From CAIXSC01 sp046349915 (lineage in GTDB: Bacteria; Planctomycetota; Planctomycetia; Pirellulales; Pirellulaceae), in assembly GCA_046349915.1 (NCBI GenBank), contig JAXMBL010000005.1:310001-374000 (forward strand): a DNA stretch of 64,000 nt, in the 5' to 3' direction. Positions 1 to 8,236 of the stretch are shown here, one piece after another. Positions within the stretch are counted from its first letter, which is position 1. Each line of letters begins with the position of its first letter. The notes under the pieces are model-generated. The model made no database searches. It was not told the DNA's origin and saw only the letters and a program-made list of their open reading frames with translations. Both the position numbers and the translations under genes were made by a program.

Positions 1-1
1 A

Positions 2-472
2 AAAGCGTTGGCCGAGCCCCTGACGCCGTTGCTCGAACGCATCGCGGACTCGCCCGCTCTCGGCGTCGTCCGAGCGGTCGTCAGCGAGGTTCGCGACGAA
101 TTGCTGGCGATCGGAGAAGACTTGATCGAACTTAAGGCCACCGCCGAACTGACCGGCCGCCAACGGTCGGTCGAAGCGACGTTGGAGGAACTGTTGAGTG
201 CGTTGCGTCCCAAATCCGCGGAACGCGAGCCCCCCGCCGACTCGCCGCCTCCCGAAGAGGAAGAAGCAACCGGCGGCATCCAGCTCCCGAAATCGATCGA
301 GTTGCGACTCCTGCGAAAGGCTCAACAGCGTCTGCACGAGCGAACTCGAGTCTTTCACGCCGCGCATGCCGATCAGGAAGCGACCGAAGCCTCACGTCGC
401 GAATTGTCGGAACTGGCTCGCCGTCAAGCAGAACTCGAGACCCAGGTTCTCCGCTTGTTGGAACAGCCTTGA
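2..472 (+). CDS. Coiled-coil protein, C-terminal part (5' end outside window)
   Basis: The reading frame is open from the first bases of the window to a TGA at 470-472, so the gene very probably begins upstream; a TTG at position 8 is the first possible start inside. The visible 154 residues are rich in Leu, Glu, Arg and Ala with heptad-like spacing. A Pro/Glu-rich stretch in the middle (PPADSPPPEEEE) separates two helical parts, and the last 60 residues look like a coiled coil. No enzymatic motif is seen and the family is not recognised. It ends 13 bp before the convergent stop of the PIN gene. Confidence 0.55.
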   Translation, partial: KALAEPLTPLLERIADSPALGVVRAVVSEVRDELLAIGEDLIELKATAELTGRQRSVEATLEELLSALRPKSAEREPPADSPPPEEEEATGGIQLPKSIELRLLRKAQQRLHERTRVFHAAHADQEATEASRRELSELARRQAELETQVLRLLEQP

Positions 473-485
473 GAGGGCGGTTTAG

Positions 486-881
486 TCAGACTTGTAGGTG
501 CCATAGCCACCATTGCCGGTTCTTGGCGAGGGCCATGCGCGCCGCCTCGCCGTCATCAAGCCTGCTCGCAAATCTAACTAAGTAGGCCGTCTCGTCTTGC
601 CCTTCGATATCACATCGATGCAGTAAGTTGTCCGCAAAGAATGGGGCAAGGTCGATGGGCGATTTGATTAATCTGGCCTGATCTTCGTGATCGGGCTGGA
701 GAATATAGAGGCTCTCTTTCGCTATGGCAGCAGGGACATGCAGCGTCAAGCCCAATGACGGTAATTCGTGGGACCGTTGCAAGTCTCTCGGTCTCATTCC
801 CTGAAGCGACGGCTTGGGAAGGACGCAATCCGCCGCCAGCAAATTGATGAGGCAACAAGCGTCAATAGCGACATCCGTCAT
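486..881 (-). CDS. PIN-domain protein, C-terminally truncated (putative toxin)
   Basis: A 131-residue protein that opens with the PIN first strand and catalytic Asp (VAIDACCLINLL, D7), followed by a mid-protein Glu (AKESLY) and the LDDGEAARMALAKNR stretch that precedes the last strand. PIN domains are Mg-dependent ribonucleases, often toxins. A PIN domain of this type should continue with a strand and an Asp pair (TDDRKA-like). Instead it ends in WWLWHLQV and stops, so the last acidic residues and final helix are missing, suggesting a 3' truncation or frameshift. It lies 15 bp downstream of the XRE-ImmA gene, in antitoxin-then-toxin order. The toxin role is inferred from the family and neighbour. 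Confidence 0.65.
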   Translation of the reverse strand: MTDVAIDACCLINLLAADCVLPKPSLQGMRPRDLQRSHELPSLGLTLHVPAAIAKESLYILQPDHEDQARLIKSPIDLAPFFADNLLHRCDIEGQDETAYLVRFASRLDDGEAARMALAKNRQWWLWHLQV

Positions 882-896
882 CGCTCGGCGCTCTCC

Positions 897-2144
897 TTAC
901 TTTGCTTCGGCCAACAGCGACCGATGGAACTCAAATTGAATATTTCGCTGCTGGCCGTCATCTTCGATGTGCAGATTCGTCAAACATTCCGCAACCAATT
1001 CCCTAGCCGACACGGGATCACAGCGCAGGAACCGAGCAAGCTGACCTTGACTGATCTCACCCTGTTCAAAAGCTTGCACGGCAAGAAACAGGAAACGATC
1101 TGGGTAAGGTCGATTGGCTTCCGGGCGAGAGAGAAGTTCAGGCTGCGTAGTAACGGTTTGGGGCGCCAGTCCTGATTCCTTGAGACTCTGCCAAGTGCCA
1201 CGAGAGGCAAGCCCTAACTGTTCCAAGCGAAGACACATGGCATCCACGGACACGAAGTAGAAGTGACTCAGACGGCACAGGTCGGAAACTTGAAAATCGC
1301 CGGTTGAGGTCACGATGGCATTGAAGCGATTATGAACCGAGCTTGCGGGCATCAGAAAGCTCAGGGCAAACGCCTCGGCAAACCGCTCGTTGGCGGGTTT
1401 GCGGCCGCTGTAGCTGAGATAATCGATTCCGGGCTTGTACCGATCCACGATCAGGTGGCCGTATTCGTGCAACATCGACACTCGGCGACGCACGGGAGGA
1501 TGTTTGCGATTAACCAGAATGCAGCAGCCAAGCTCTGACGTGTAAGCGAACATGCCGGCGATTGCGGAGGGGAGTTCCCAATAGAAGACTCGCAGGCCCA
1601 CATCCCATTCAAGGATGCTGCGAAGGTGAATCACGGGTTGATCGCCAAGCCCAAGTCGATTGCGTTCCTGAATCGCAATGGACTCCGCCAATTGAACGAC
1701 ATCAATGCGAGGCGTGAGATTGGCCTCGGGTGGATAGTTGAAGCGAAGCGGCGACTTGGTGAAGTCCTCCAACGCTCGGTAGTCTTCCGCCAATTTCTGA
1801 AATTCGTCGATGCCTGCTCGAAGCGCAGGCTCATCCGCATCCTTCAATTTTTCCGCGACTGCGCGAAGGTGTGGCTGCAAATCCACCACTGGCTCGCCGG
1901 AACGCACCAACTCATGAACACGACAGCCAAGGAACCCAGCCAGTCTGCGGATCTCCTCTGGCTTGGCCCGACGTTCGCCTTTCTCGATGGCAATGTACGT
2001 TGGTCGGCTGCAACCGAGATGGGACGCAACCTCCTCTTGCGTCTTTCCTCTGGCCTTACGAGCCTCGGCAACCCTCAGCCCTAGCGTCCGAGGATCGATT
2101 GTTTCAAGCGCTGGCACGAGTCTTTCCTTCCGTTGCATTGTCAC
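897..2144 (-). CDS. XRE-family HTH / ImmA-IrrE metallopeptidase fusion (putative antitoxin-regulator)
   Basis: A 415-residue protein. Residues about 18-80 form a lambda-repressor-like HTH (LRVAEARKARGKTQEEVASHLGCSRPT as its core helices). Residues about 150-300 form an ImmA/IrrE (M78) peptidase with the zinc motif HEYGH at 226-230 and a downstream acidic segment (NERFAEAFALSFLMP). A C-terminal region of about 120 residues is probably helical. XRE-M78 fusions act as regulators or antitoxins and are often paired with toxins such as PIN proteins. Here the partner is the truncated PIN gene directly downstream. Autoregulation through the HTH is expected for the class but no operator is proven here. 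Confidence 0.85.
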   Translation of the reverse strand: MTMQRKERLVPALETIDPRTLGLRVAEARKARGKTQEEVASHLGCSRPTYIAIEKGERRAKPEEIRRLAGFLGCRVHELVRSGEPVVDLQPHLRAVAEKLKDADEPALRAGIDEFQKLAEDYRALEDFTKSPLRFNYPPEANLTPRIDVVQLAESIAIQERNRLGLGDQPVIHLRSILEWDVGLRVFYWELPSAIAGMFAYTSELGCCILVNRKHPPVRRRVSMLHEYGHLIVDRYKPGIDYLSYSGRKPANERFAEAFALSFLMPASSVHNRFNAIVTSTGDFQVSDLCRLSHFYFVSVDAMCLRLEQLGLASRGTWQSLKESGLAPQTVTTQPELLSRPEANRPYPDRFLFLAVQAFEQGEISQGQLARFLRCDPVSARELVAECLTNLHIEDDGQQRNIQFEFHRSLLAEAK

Positions 2145-2380
2145 TGGTCAGAATCATCGGCCCAGAGCTTTACAAAGCCAATTGCGAACAATAAAAACTG
2201 AACACATTTGCCAACCACGCGTGTCGTGAAGTTGACTGTCGACATTGCTCGGCCAATCGCGACCTTGGCGAGCCTCCGGCGGAATCTCTCTTTAAGTTCG
2301 CCGGGTCAATTTGCCACGTCCCAAATCGAACACACACAACGCAAACCTCATCCTCACAAGCACTTGCAACCTACCTGGCC

Positions 2381-2426
2381 GTAAGATAAAGTGATTTTAC
2401 CTAAACAAGATAAAGCGGCTTTATCT
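2381..2426. promoter_or_regulatory. Tandem operator-like dyads (AGATAAAG)
   Basis: A perfect inverted repeat, agataaag-cgg-ctttatct, lies at 2408-2426. A second AGATAAAG, with a partly palindromic context (gtaagataaagtgattttac), begins at 2384, exactly 24 bp upstream. The pair sits in a gene-poor gap before a coding remnant at 2454-2585. Two dyads spaced by about two helical turns look like a binding site for a dimeric regulator. This is an inference from symmetry; no regulator is identified. Confidence 0.45.
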
Positions 2427-2453
2427 CACGAGGATCGCGTGGCTGACTGAAAA

Positions 2454-2585
2454 TTCTACGGGCGGAAGGAGCAGCTTTCGGACCTGGAGCGAATGCTCGA
2501 CCCCAAACGCTGGTTCTTTGCCAAGGTCACCAGCCACGACATCTTGCCGCAGGATCTAAACGACCTGACGCAAGGTTTGCACTGA
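2454..2585 (+). pseudogene. Remnant of an AAA-type ATPase gene
   Basis: An open stretch without a start codon reads FYGRKEQLSDLERML, then DPKRWFFAKVTSHDILPQDL and LTQGLH before TGA. The opening matches the F-Y-G-R-x-x-E-L-x-x-L signature at the N-terminus of the COG1672-type ATPases (a group of STAND/AAA NTPases). The P-loop and the rest of the enzyme are missing, so two ends of a gene seem to have been joined by a deletion. The dyads at 2381-2426 may be its old control region. The rest of the 2145-2593 gap shows nothing recognisable. Assignment rests on one short motif. Confidence 0.35.
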
Positions 2586-2593
2586 GCATCGAG

Positions 2594-4249
2594 CTACCCA
2601 ACTTGCAGCACTTCTCGAGCTGCCCGTGTGCCGTGATCGAACGCCTCTTCGAACAGCGCTAATCCACTGAGATCGGTGTGCGCGAAGTGCACGCCTCGGA
2701 ACGGTTGCATGGCGGTGGTGCGCGAGTCGCCCGTGCGAAAACCTGGGATTGGCCGAATCATCGCGTGTCCCCAACGCTGAATGTCCACGCGCGTAACCAG
2801 CCGCCGAATCTCCGGATGGACTTGAGCCAGATCATCCAGGACTTGAGCCGCGGCCTCTTCCCAAGTGAGATTGAGTAGTCCTTCGCGAGCCGCCTTGGGA
2901 TCGTCGTCACACAGCGCGTGATACCAAGTCAGAACCGTGGGACCATGATCGATTCCCAATTGGTGAGTCGCCACCACGTAACCCAGCGACTCGCCGTGGT
3001 AATTGACGTTATCCCAAGCCAGCGGAAATCCATTCTCCCGCATCCGTTCGCGGAGAAACACGTTCGCCACCATCCACGCGCCGTATTGGAAGGACTTGGA
3101 CAGCGCAGGGCGAGCGGTCGCATAGCCTTCGATCAATCGAGCGGCGACAAACTGCGGCGCCGCACAGATCACTCGCCGCGCTCGGTATCCGCAGAGAGTT
3201 CCTTGTTCAGGGTCGCCCGCCACAACTTCAACCTTCGTTCGCTCTTCGTCGTCAAGCGGCCGGATGGTCCAAACGGGCATTCCCGTTCGCAGTCGATCCC
3301 CCGCCACTTGCGTAAGATGACTGACGATCCGTCCATTGCCTTCAGGCCAAGTGAGAAATGGTTGAGACGTTTCGGAGTCCAAGTCGAAACGCGCGCAAAA
3401 ATAGAATAAACCGGCCCAAGCACTGACTTGGTCGATCGTCAGGCCGTAATCGTCGCGACAGGCGTAGTCGATCTCCCACCGCAGGCGAGGCGAATCCCAG
3501 CCGCACTGCCTCAGCCATTCGGCCATGCTGATTCGATCCAACTCGCGTACCGCTTCCGCGTCGCTTCCCTCGCGCGAAGGGAGCGTGAACGCGGGCCGTC
3601 CCTGATCGTCGCGCCAGCGAGCCCAGTGTTCGACCGCTTCGTGCCACGCTTGGGCCTGTTTGAGTTCTTGGTCATCGGCCTCGCGCCAAGGATCGATCTC
3701 TTGCTGCCAGACTCCGTCGATGAACATGCGTTCCTGGGGATCGCGACACAAAGTCTCTTCGTCGACAATCAATCGTCCCTGCGAGTCGCGGCCCAAAACC
3801 ACCTTCATCTCTTCCAACAACTCGACCAAAGGTTGATTCTTGGGGTGGGGTAGGGGGAGGTAATGCGCGCCCCAGGGAAAACGCCAGCCCTCGCGTTCAC
3901 CCGAACGAGCCGTCCCCCCCGCAACCGACTCAAGTTCCAAGACGACAAAATTCCCGGCGTTGGCTCGCTCGAGTTGCCTGGCGGCGGCCAACCCGGAGAT
4001 TCCCGCGCCGATGATCGCCACATCCACATCATGCCATGGCATCGACATCGTCGCCGTCGGCTTTAATCCGTCGCGCAAACGATGCCCAGCGGACATGTTC
4101 GACTCGACGAATTCCCCCACGATCTTGGGCGGATCAAGATCAGCCAGACAACCCGCGGACGTGGCCAGGCTACTCGCAGCCACGCCTTGCAGTGTCGCGC
4201 TGAGCCACTCGCGGCGAGTCCAATGATAGGGCCGTCCCAACCGCCGCAC
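2594..4249 (-). CDS. Exported FAD-dependent amine oxidase-like protein
   Basis: A 551-residue flavoprotein of the NAD(P)-binding Rossmann/amine oxidase superfamily. The dinucleotide motif VAIIGAGISGLAAARQLE lies at 77-94, followed by the ribose-binding acidic residues (VVLELE), a GGTARSG loop and a C-terminal FAD-contact segment (GVHFAHTDLSG). The N-terminus carries a twin-arginine motif (TRREWLS, R12-R13) and a possible lipobox (ATSAGC, C34), so Tat export and perhaps lipid anchoring are likely. The GTG start is supported by GGAGGTGAAAC just upstream. It is the last gene of a five-gene minus-strand operon, 46 bp after the spermidine-synthase-like gene. That context suggests a polyamine or amine substrate; this is inference, as substrate residues cannot be read. 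Confidence 0.75.
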   Translation of the reverse strand: MRRLGRPYHWTRREWLSATLQGVAASSLATSAGCLADLDPPKIVGEFVESNMSAGHRLRDGLKPTATMSMPWHDVDVAIIGAGISGLAAARQLERANAGNFVVLELESVAGGTARSGEREGWRFPWGAHYLPLPHPKNQPLVELLEEMKVVLGRDSQGRLIVDEETLCRDPQERMFIDGVWQQEIDPWREADDQELKQAQAWHEAVEHWARWRDDQGRPAFTLPSREGSDAEAVRELDRISMAEWLRQCGWDSPRLRWEIDYACRDDYGLTIDQVSAWAGLFYFCARFDLDSETSQPFLTWPEGNGRIVSHLTQVAGDRLRTGMPVWTIRPLDDEERTKVEVVAGDPEQGTLCGYRARRVICAAPQFVAARLIEGYATARPALSKSFQYGAWMVANVFLRERMRENGFPLAWDNVNYHGESLGYVVATHQLGIDHGPTVLTWYHALCDDDPKAAREGLLNLTWEEAAAQVLDDLAQVHPEIRRLVTRVDIQRWGHAMIRPIPGFRTGDSRTTAMQPFRGVHFAHTDLSGLALFEEAFDHGTRAAREVLQVG

Positions 4250-4295
4250 GTTTCACCTCCGCCCATTCCTGACGGCCACCACATCCCGAGCCAAC

Positions 4296-5837
4296 TCAAT
4301 TCCAGGGCCGCGATTCTCGCTCGTAGTAGCGAACGAGCGCCTGATTATCCAAACGATTCACTTCCGCGGGCACCGGCCCGATATCGGGCGGCAGCTCGAA
4401 GAGGTCACTGATCACTCGGTCATTCAAGAAACGCAATTCAGCCGCTACCTCGCTGGCCAACGGCCCCGTGACTGGCGGCGTTCCCACTCGCGCCAAGGCA
4501 TAACCCCAGACGCCAAACGAAGGGACGGCCGCGTGGTAGGGCGCCACTTGAAAGCCGGCCGCTTCCATGGTTCTCACGATGCACCAATACGAGGTGCGAG
4601 CGATCAACGGCGAGGTGCACTGAATCGTCACCACGGCTTCGGGCGTCATTCTTTGCTGTAATCGTCGATAGAACCCAGTGGTGTAGAGTTTGCCCAGCGA
4701 GTAGGTGTTGGGATCGGGAAAGTCGATGATCACCAGGTCGAAAGGCGCCTCTTGAGTCTGCTCGAGCCAGACATAGGCGTCCGCATTTTCCACTCGCACT
4801 CGCCCGTCCGCTAACGAGCCTCGATTGAGTTGCGCGAGCGGCGGGAAACGTTCGCTCAGTCGCGTCATGTCGGGATCGATGTCGACCAGCGTCACATGTT
4901 CGACATCGCGATATCGCAAGACTTCGCGTAGGGCGAGCCCGTCGCCGCCGCCCAGCACCAGCACTCGCCGCACCGCGGGATGGGCCGCGAATCCGGGATG
5001 CACTAGCGCCTCGTGATATCGATACTCGTCGGCCGAATGGAATTGCAGGTTGCCGTTCAGATAGAGTTGAAAACCGACCTCGCTCTTGGTCACGACGATG
5101 CGCTGATAATGGGTGGTCGTCGAGAAAACGATGGGGTGCGGGAAGAGACTTTCCTCGGCCAAGCGGGTGAGTCGATCGGCTTGCCACCAGGCGATCACCA
5201 ACATGCCGATGGTCATGACTCCTCGCCAACGCAGGCCGTTCACCGGGCGACGGAGGAGGGGCGCAAGCAGCCAAGTGCCCCATAAGGCGACGAGCGCGTT
5301 CAAGATGCCAAAGGTCAACGAGGTTCGGACCAGTCCGAGTCGCGGCACGAAAAACAGGGGAAAAAGAACGGAGGCGAAAAGTGCTCCCAGATAGTCAAAA
5401 GCAAGCACTCGCGAAACCAGCTCCTTAAAGTCCACGTGGTCTTGGAGAATGCGCATGAGGAGCGGCAATTCCAATCCAACCAGCGTGCCGATCACGAAGA
5501 CCAAACCAAACAGCAACAAGTGGAACAGCGACGTGTGGCCGAATCCGTAGAACAGGACCGGCGCCGAGAAACCGCCGATCAACGCGACTCCCAGTTCGAC
5601 TTCCAGGAAACACCGCGCCAATCCTTCGACGACGAATTTAGACAGCCAAGCTCCCACGCCCAGCGCGGAAAGGTAGACGCCAATGACCAGCGAGAATTGC
5701 GTGACGGAGTCGCCCAGCACATAGCTGGCCAGCGTCCCTGCGAGCAATTCGTAAACCAACCCACAGGTCGCTACGACAAGCACATTGACGTAGAGCAAGA
5801 AAAGCGGCGCACGATTCATCGGACCTATCGGCCGCAT
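4296..5837 (-). CDS. Membrane-anchored spermidine synthase-like protein (SpeE family)
   Basis: About 513 residues. The N-terminal 210 residues contain around seven hydrophobic helices (for example LVVATCGLVYELLAGTLASY). The rest is a class I methyltransferase-fold aminopropyltransferase domain with the nucleotide loop VLVLGGGDGLALRE, the acidic LVDIDPD, and the substrate-side motif IIDFPDPNTYSLGKLYT. Polyamine synthases move an aminopropyl group from decarboxylated SAM to putrescine; membrane-fused versions are widespread but their products are mostly unknown. I chose the ATG at 5837, 4 nt past the DUF350 stop, over a TTG at 5864 that would overlap it. No SAM decarboxylase gene lies nearby, so the aminopropyl donor would have to come from elsewhere. 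Confidence 0.85.
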   Translation of the reverse strand: MRPIGPMNRAPLFLLYVNVLVVATCGLVYELLAGTLASYVLGDSVTQFSLVIGVYLSALGVGAWLSKFVVEGLARCFLEVELGVALIGGFSAPVLFYGFGHTSLFHLLLFGLVFVIGTLVGLELPLLMRILQDHVDFKELVSRVLAFDYLGALFASVLFPLFFVPRLGLVRTSLTFGILNALVALWGTWLLAPLLRRPVNGLRWRGVMTIGMLVIAWWQADRLTRLAEESLFPHPIVFSTTTHYQRIVVTKSEVGFQLYLNGNLQFHSADEYRYHEALVHPGFAAHPAVRRVLVLGGGDGLALREVLRYRDVEHVTLVDIDPDMTRLSERFPPLAQLNRGSLADGRVRVENADAYVWLEQTQEAPFDLVIIDFPDPNTYSLGKLYTTGFYRRLQQRMTPEAVVTIQCTSPLIARTSYWCIVRTMEAAGFQVAPYHAAVPSFGVWGYALARVGTPPVTGPLASEVAAELRFLNDRVISDLFELPPDIGPVPAEVNRLDNQALVRYYERESRPWN

Positions 5838-5841
5838 TCGT

Positions 5842-6162
5842 TCACCCAACAATCGCCGCGGCAATGATCAACGCGATACCAATGAACATGCCCGCGATGA
5901 TAATCCCGAACGCAACGTTCTGGTCCTCTTCAATTTCTTTCCGCATCGAGAACGGCAGACACTTGCTCAAAATCCAGACACTGATCGCGAAAATCACGAT
6001 CCCCATCAGCGAGAAGACCGCCGCCGCGATCAGATGACGAATGAGCAGAGCGAGGCCGATGGCGTCGCCATCGGCCTGCGCCCACAGTATCCCGGCCCCT
6101 GTCATGGCCAGCGTCAGACCAGCCCCGGTGTTATCAATAATCTGCATCAATGGCTCGCTCAT
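5842..6162 (-). CDS. DUF350 family inner-membrane protein
   Basis: A 106-residue, very hydrophobic protein with three or four membrane helices. It has the DUF350 pattern: a polar loop with a short amphipathic stretch (SKCLPFSMRKEIEEDQNVAF) followed by the last helix pair (GIIIAGMFIGIALIIAAAIVG). DUF350 proteins have no established activity and recur beside spermidine-synthase-like and DUF4178 genes. The start overlaps the stop of the preceding Gly-rich gene as ATGA, implying translational coupling. Confidence 0.85.
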   Translation of the reverse strand: MSEPLMQIIDNTGAGLTLAMTGAGILWAQADGDAIGLALLIRHLIAAAVFSLMGIVIFAISVWILSKCLPFSMRKEIEEDQNVAFGIIIAGMFIGIALIIAAAIVG

Positions 6163-6350
6163 TTGCCCCCTCCAAATCCCGAGAAACCGCCGAACCCGCC
6201 GCTGCCATGGCCCCCGTAGCGACTCGACGAGGAATACCCGCTCGACGACCCCAACCTATCTAATCGAGGCGCCTTCACGCCAGTCATGCCGAGCGTTGTG
6301 AAGGTCATCAACACCCCGATGCCCCAAGCCGCATAGGTCTTCATCAACAT
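6159..6350 (-). CDS. Small Gly/Ser-rich single-pass protein
   Basis: About 63 residues: a hydrophobic segment near the N-terminus (YAAWGIGVLMTFTTLGMTG), then a low-complexity tail of Gly, Ser, Tyr and Phe (RYGGHGSGGFGGFSGFGGGK). A GGAGGA ribosome site 8 nt before the ATG at 6350 supports this start over the GTG at 6368. The ATGA overlap with the DUF350 gene and its place inside the operon argue that it is translated. Similar small Gly-rich tails are seen on surface-exposed or self-associating peptides, but no function can be assigned. Confidence 0.6.
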   Translation of the reverse strand: MLMKTYAAWGIGVLMTFTTLGMTGVKAPRLDRLGSSSGYSSSSRYGGHGSGGFGGFSGFGGGK

Positions 6351-6435
6351 GCTTGATGTCCTCCACACACGTGCAACTCACTCCCACAAATCGATGCGAT
6401 TCGTCTTTGCGAAATTTATCCTTGCCCAGCTAATC

Positions 6436-7989
6436 CTATTCGATGTAACTGTCTTCCCATCGCCTGGTCTCGAAGTTCCGGCCGTACAGGAAACTGCCCA
6501 GCGGAATCACCCCTAAGGCGAACAAAGCGATAAAAAACAAGCCAGAATCGACCGTACCCGCGGGCCGAATGGCGACGAGCAATCGATAGACGCCAAACAG
6601 CAAGAACCCGAACAAGGCGAACAACAGATAGACTTTGTTGTCGACTGGATTAGGCTGATGAGCCGCGATCTGCCAACTGTTCGGCAATGCATCCAGTCCG
6701 AACGCCTGAGCCACCTCCTCGCGGGGCACATAGACCCCATGCGAGAAATTGATTTCCTGAGCTTGGCCAGTGCCTGACTCACGGCGTCCCAGCGAAACCT
6801 CCGCCGAGAGAATATGCGGAGGGGCGATGTAGTCGTTGACCATCACCGTCTCGCCCGCCGCGACCTTCCAGAAAAACTCGCCCAGTACATAAGTCACTCG
6901 CGCGGGGCAACGCTGATACAGCTTGTAATTTCGTCCATCATACGACGCCCCCGCCGCGTTCGCTTCCACTTCGCCGGGCGCCACAGGCGTGACAAAACTC
7001 CAGTGCCCCGAGCTATCGACCAGCCAGCGGAATCCATCGCGCTGGTGATACAGCAAATACTCGGTCCAAAAATACTGCACTCCCTCAATCGTCACCGCTC
7101 GCTGCAAAAACCCAATGACGACGTAAGACTCGCCGCGCAGCGTCCCCGATCGTCCCAAGGGGATCAAGGGATGCACGGACGCTTTATTGAGCGTCCGCAG
7201 GTATTTCAGATTGCCTTGAGTGGCGTCGAGTTCCGAACGGCAGTAGGGACATACGACCAGTTCGGCTTGATCAGGCGCGTGGAGTTGCAGCGAACCGCCG
7301 CAATGCGGACACGCGACCATCTTGGCCGAGATCTCTCGAACCGCCCGGTCGCCCACATCCACTTTGGGCGAGACGTGAATGTCCGCCAACGTTACCTGCT
7401 CGCCCACGAACAGGATGGGCGGCGATTCCCCGTAATCGATCGTGGCGAATCGTCCCAAGGCGCCGGATAAATCGACATAACGGTGCGGCGATTGAAAATC
7501 GGGACGAAACGGCAATTCTCCCTCCGCCGCGATCAGCGTCGCCTCGCCCGCCTCGTTCACGGTCAAAGGCGGCGGCGAACCGATGGTAATCTTCTCACCC
7601 GGCGCCAGCGAGTCGAAGGAGGGCAATTCCACCTGTTTTTTGGGACTACGGCGAGTGGTCACGTAGAAGCGTCCCTGCGCTTCGGCGAGCCATCCATAGT
7701 TGCCGTTCGAGAAGGCGATGTACCATTCATCCCAGACCGCGCCCGAGGCGTGTCGATACTGGACGTGCCCCACCAATTCGAAGGACTTTTGCTGGTAAAC
7801 GCCGGTCAGCCCCAGTTCCAGCGGCGAGAGCGTATCGACCAACGCCGCGACTTTACCGAGATCCTCGAGATTGCGATCCCCACGAGCGACCGCCGAATTG
7901 CAGTGCGCGCAGACCGTGACCAGCGACGAGCTCACTTTGAACTCGACAGGTGCACCACACGCAGGACAAGGCGCCTCAACTCGTTTCAT
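6436..7989 (-). CDS. DUF4178 double zinc-ribbon membrane protein
   Basis: About 517 residues. A first zinc ribbon at residues 5-30 (CPACGAP...CAHCNS) is followed by one DUF4178 beta-domain (GHVQYRHASGAVWDEWYIAF). A second zinc ribbon (CPHCGGS...CPYCRS) precedes a second DUF4178 copy (GESYVVIGFLQRAV...WTEYLLYH). Two membrane helices lie near the C-terminus. The ATG at 7989 was chosen because it directly precedes the first CPAC; an upstream start at 8046 would add 19 residues unlike the family. It is the first gene of the operon that continues to the Gly-rich, DUF350, SpeE-like and oxidase genes. DUF4178 biochemistry is unknown; the duplicated ribbon-plus-domain layout is clear. Confidence 0.8.
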   Translation of the reverse strand: MKRVEAPCPACGAPVEFKVSSSLVTVCAHCNSAVARGDRNLEDLGKVAALVDTLSPLELGLTGVYQQKSFELVGHVQYRHASGAVWDEWYIAFSNGNYGWLAEAQGRFYVTTRRSPKKQVELPSFDSLAPGEKITIGSPPPLTVNEAGEATLIAAEGELPFRPDFQSPHRYVDLSGALGRFATIDYGESPPILFVGEQVTLADIHVSPKVDVGDRAVREISAKMVACPHCGGSLQLHAPDQAELVVCPYCRSELDATQGNLKYLRTLNKASVHPLIPLGRSGTLRGESYVVIGFLQRAVTIEGVQYFWTEYLLYHQRDGFRWLVDSSGHWSFVTPVAPGEVEANAAGASYDGRNYKLYQRCPARVTYVLGEFFWKVAAGETVMVNDYIAPPHILSAEVSLGRRESGTGQAQEINFSHGVYVPREEVAQAFGLDALPNSWQIAAHQPNPVDNKVYLLFALFGFLLFGVYRLLVAIRPAGTVDSGLFFIALFALGVIPLGSFLYGRNFETRRWEDSYIE

Positions 7990-8236
7990 TCGGCAAATCT
8001 TCCCAAGTTCGCCAGAGACACTACCATCCCCCTTCGGAACTAGCAACCCGGACTACCGGCGCGCGCCGTGACGCTCCTGCTACATATCGCCTTTTGTCGA
8101 GTAATCTTGGAGAGCCCGGCGCTGAGAACGGGCAAATTCCCGATAATCTTCCACGCGACGACCTGTTTTTCCCCAATCTACGCCTGGTCTGGTTCATTGG
8201 CCTTCCAACTCACATAATGACGATCGCCTCGTGCTC

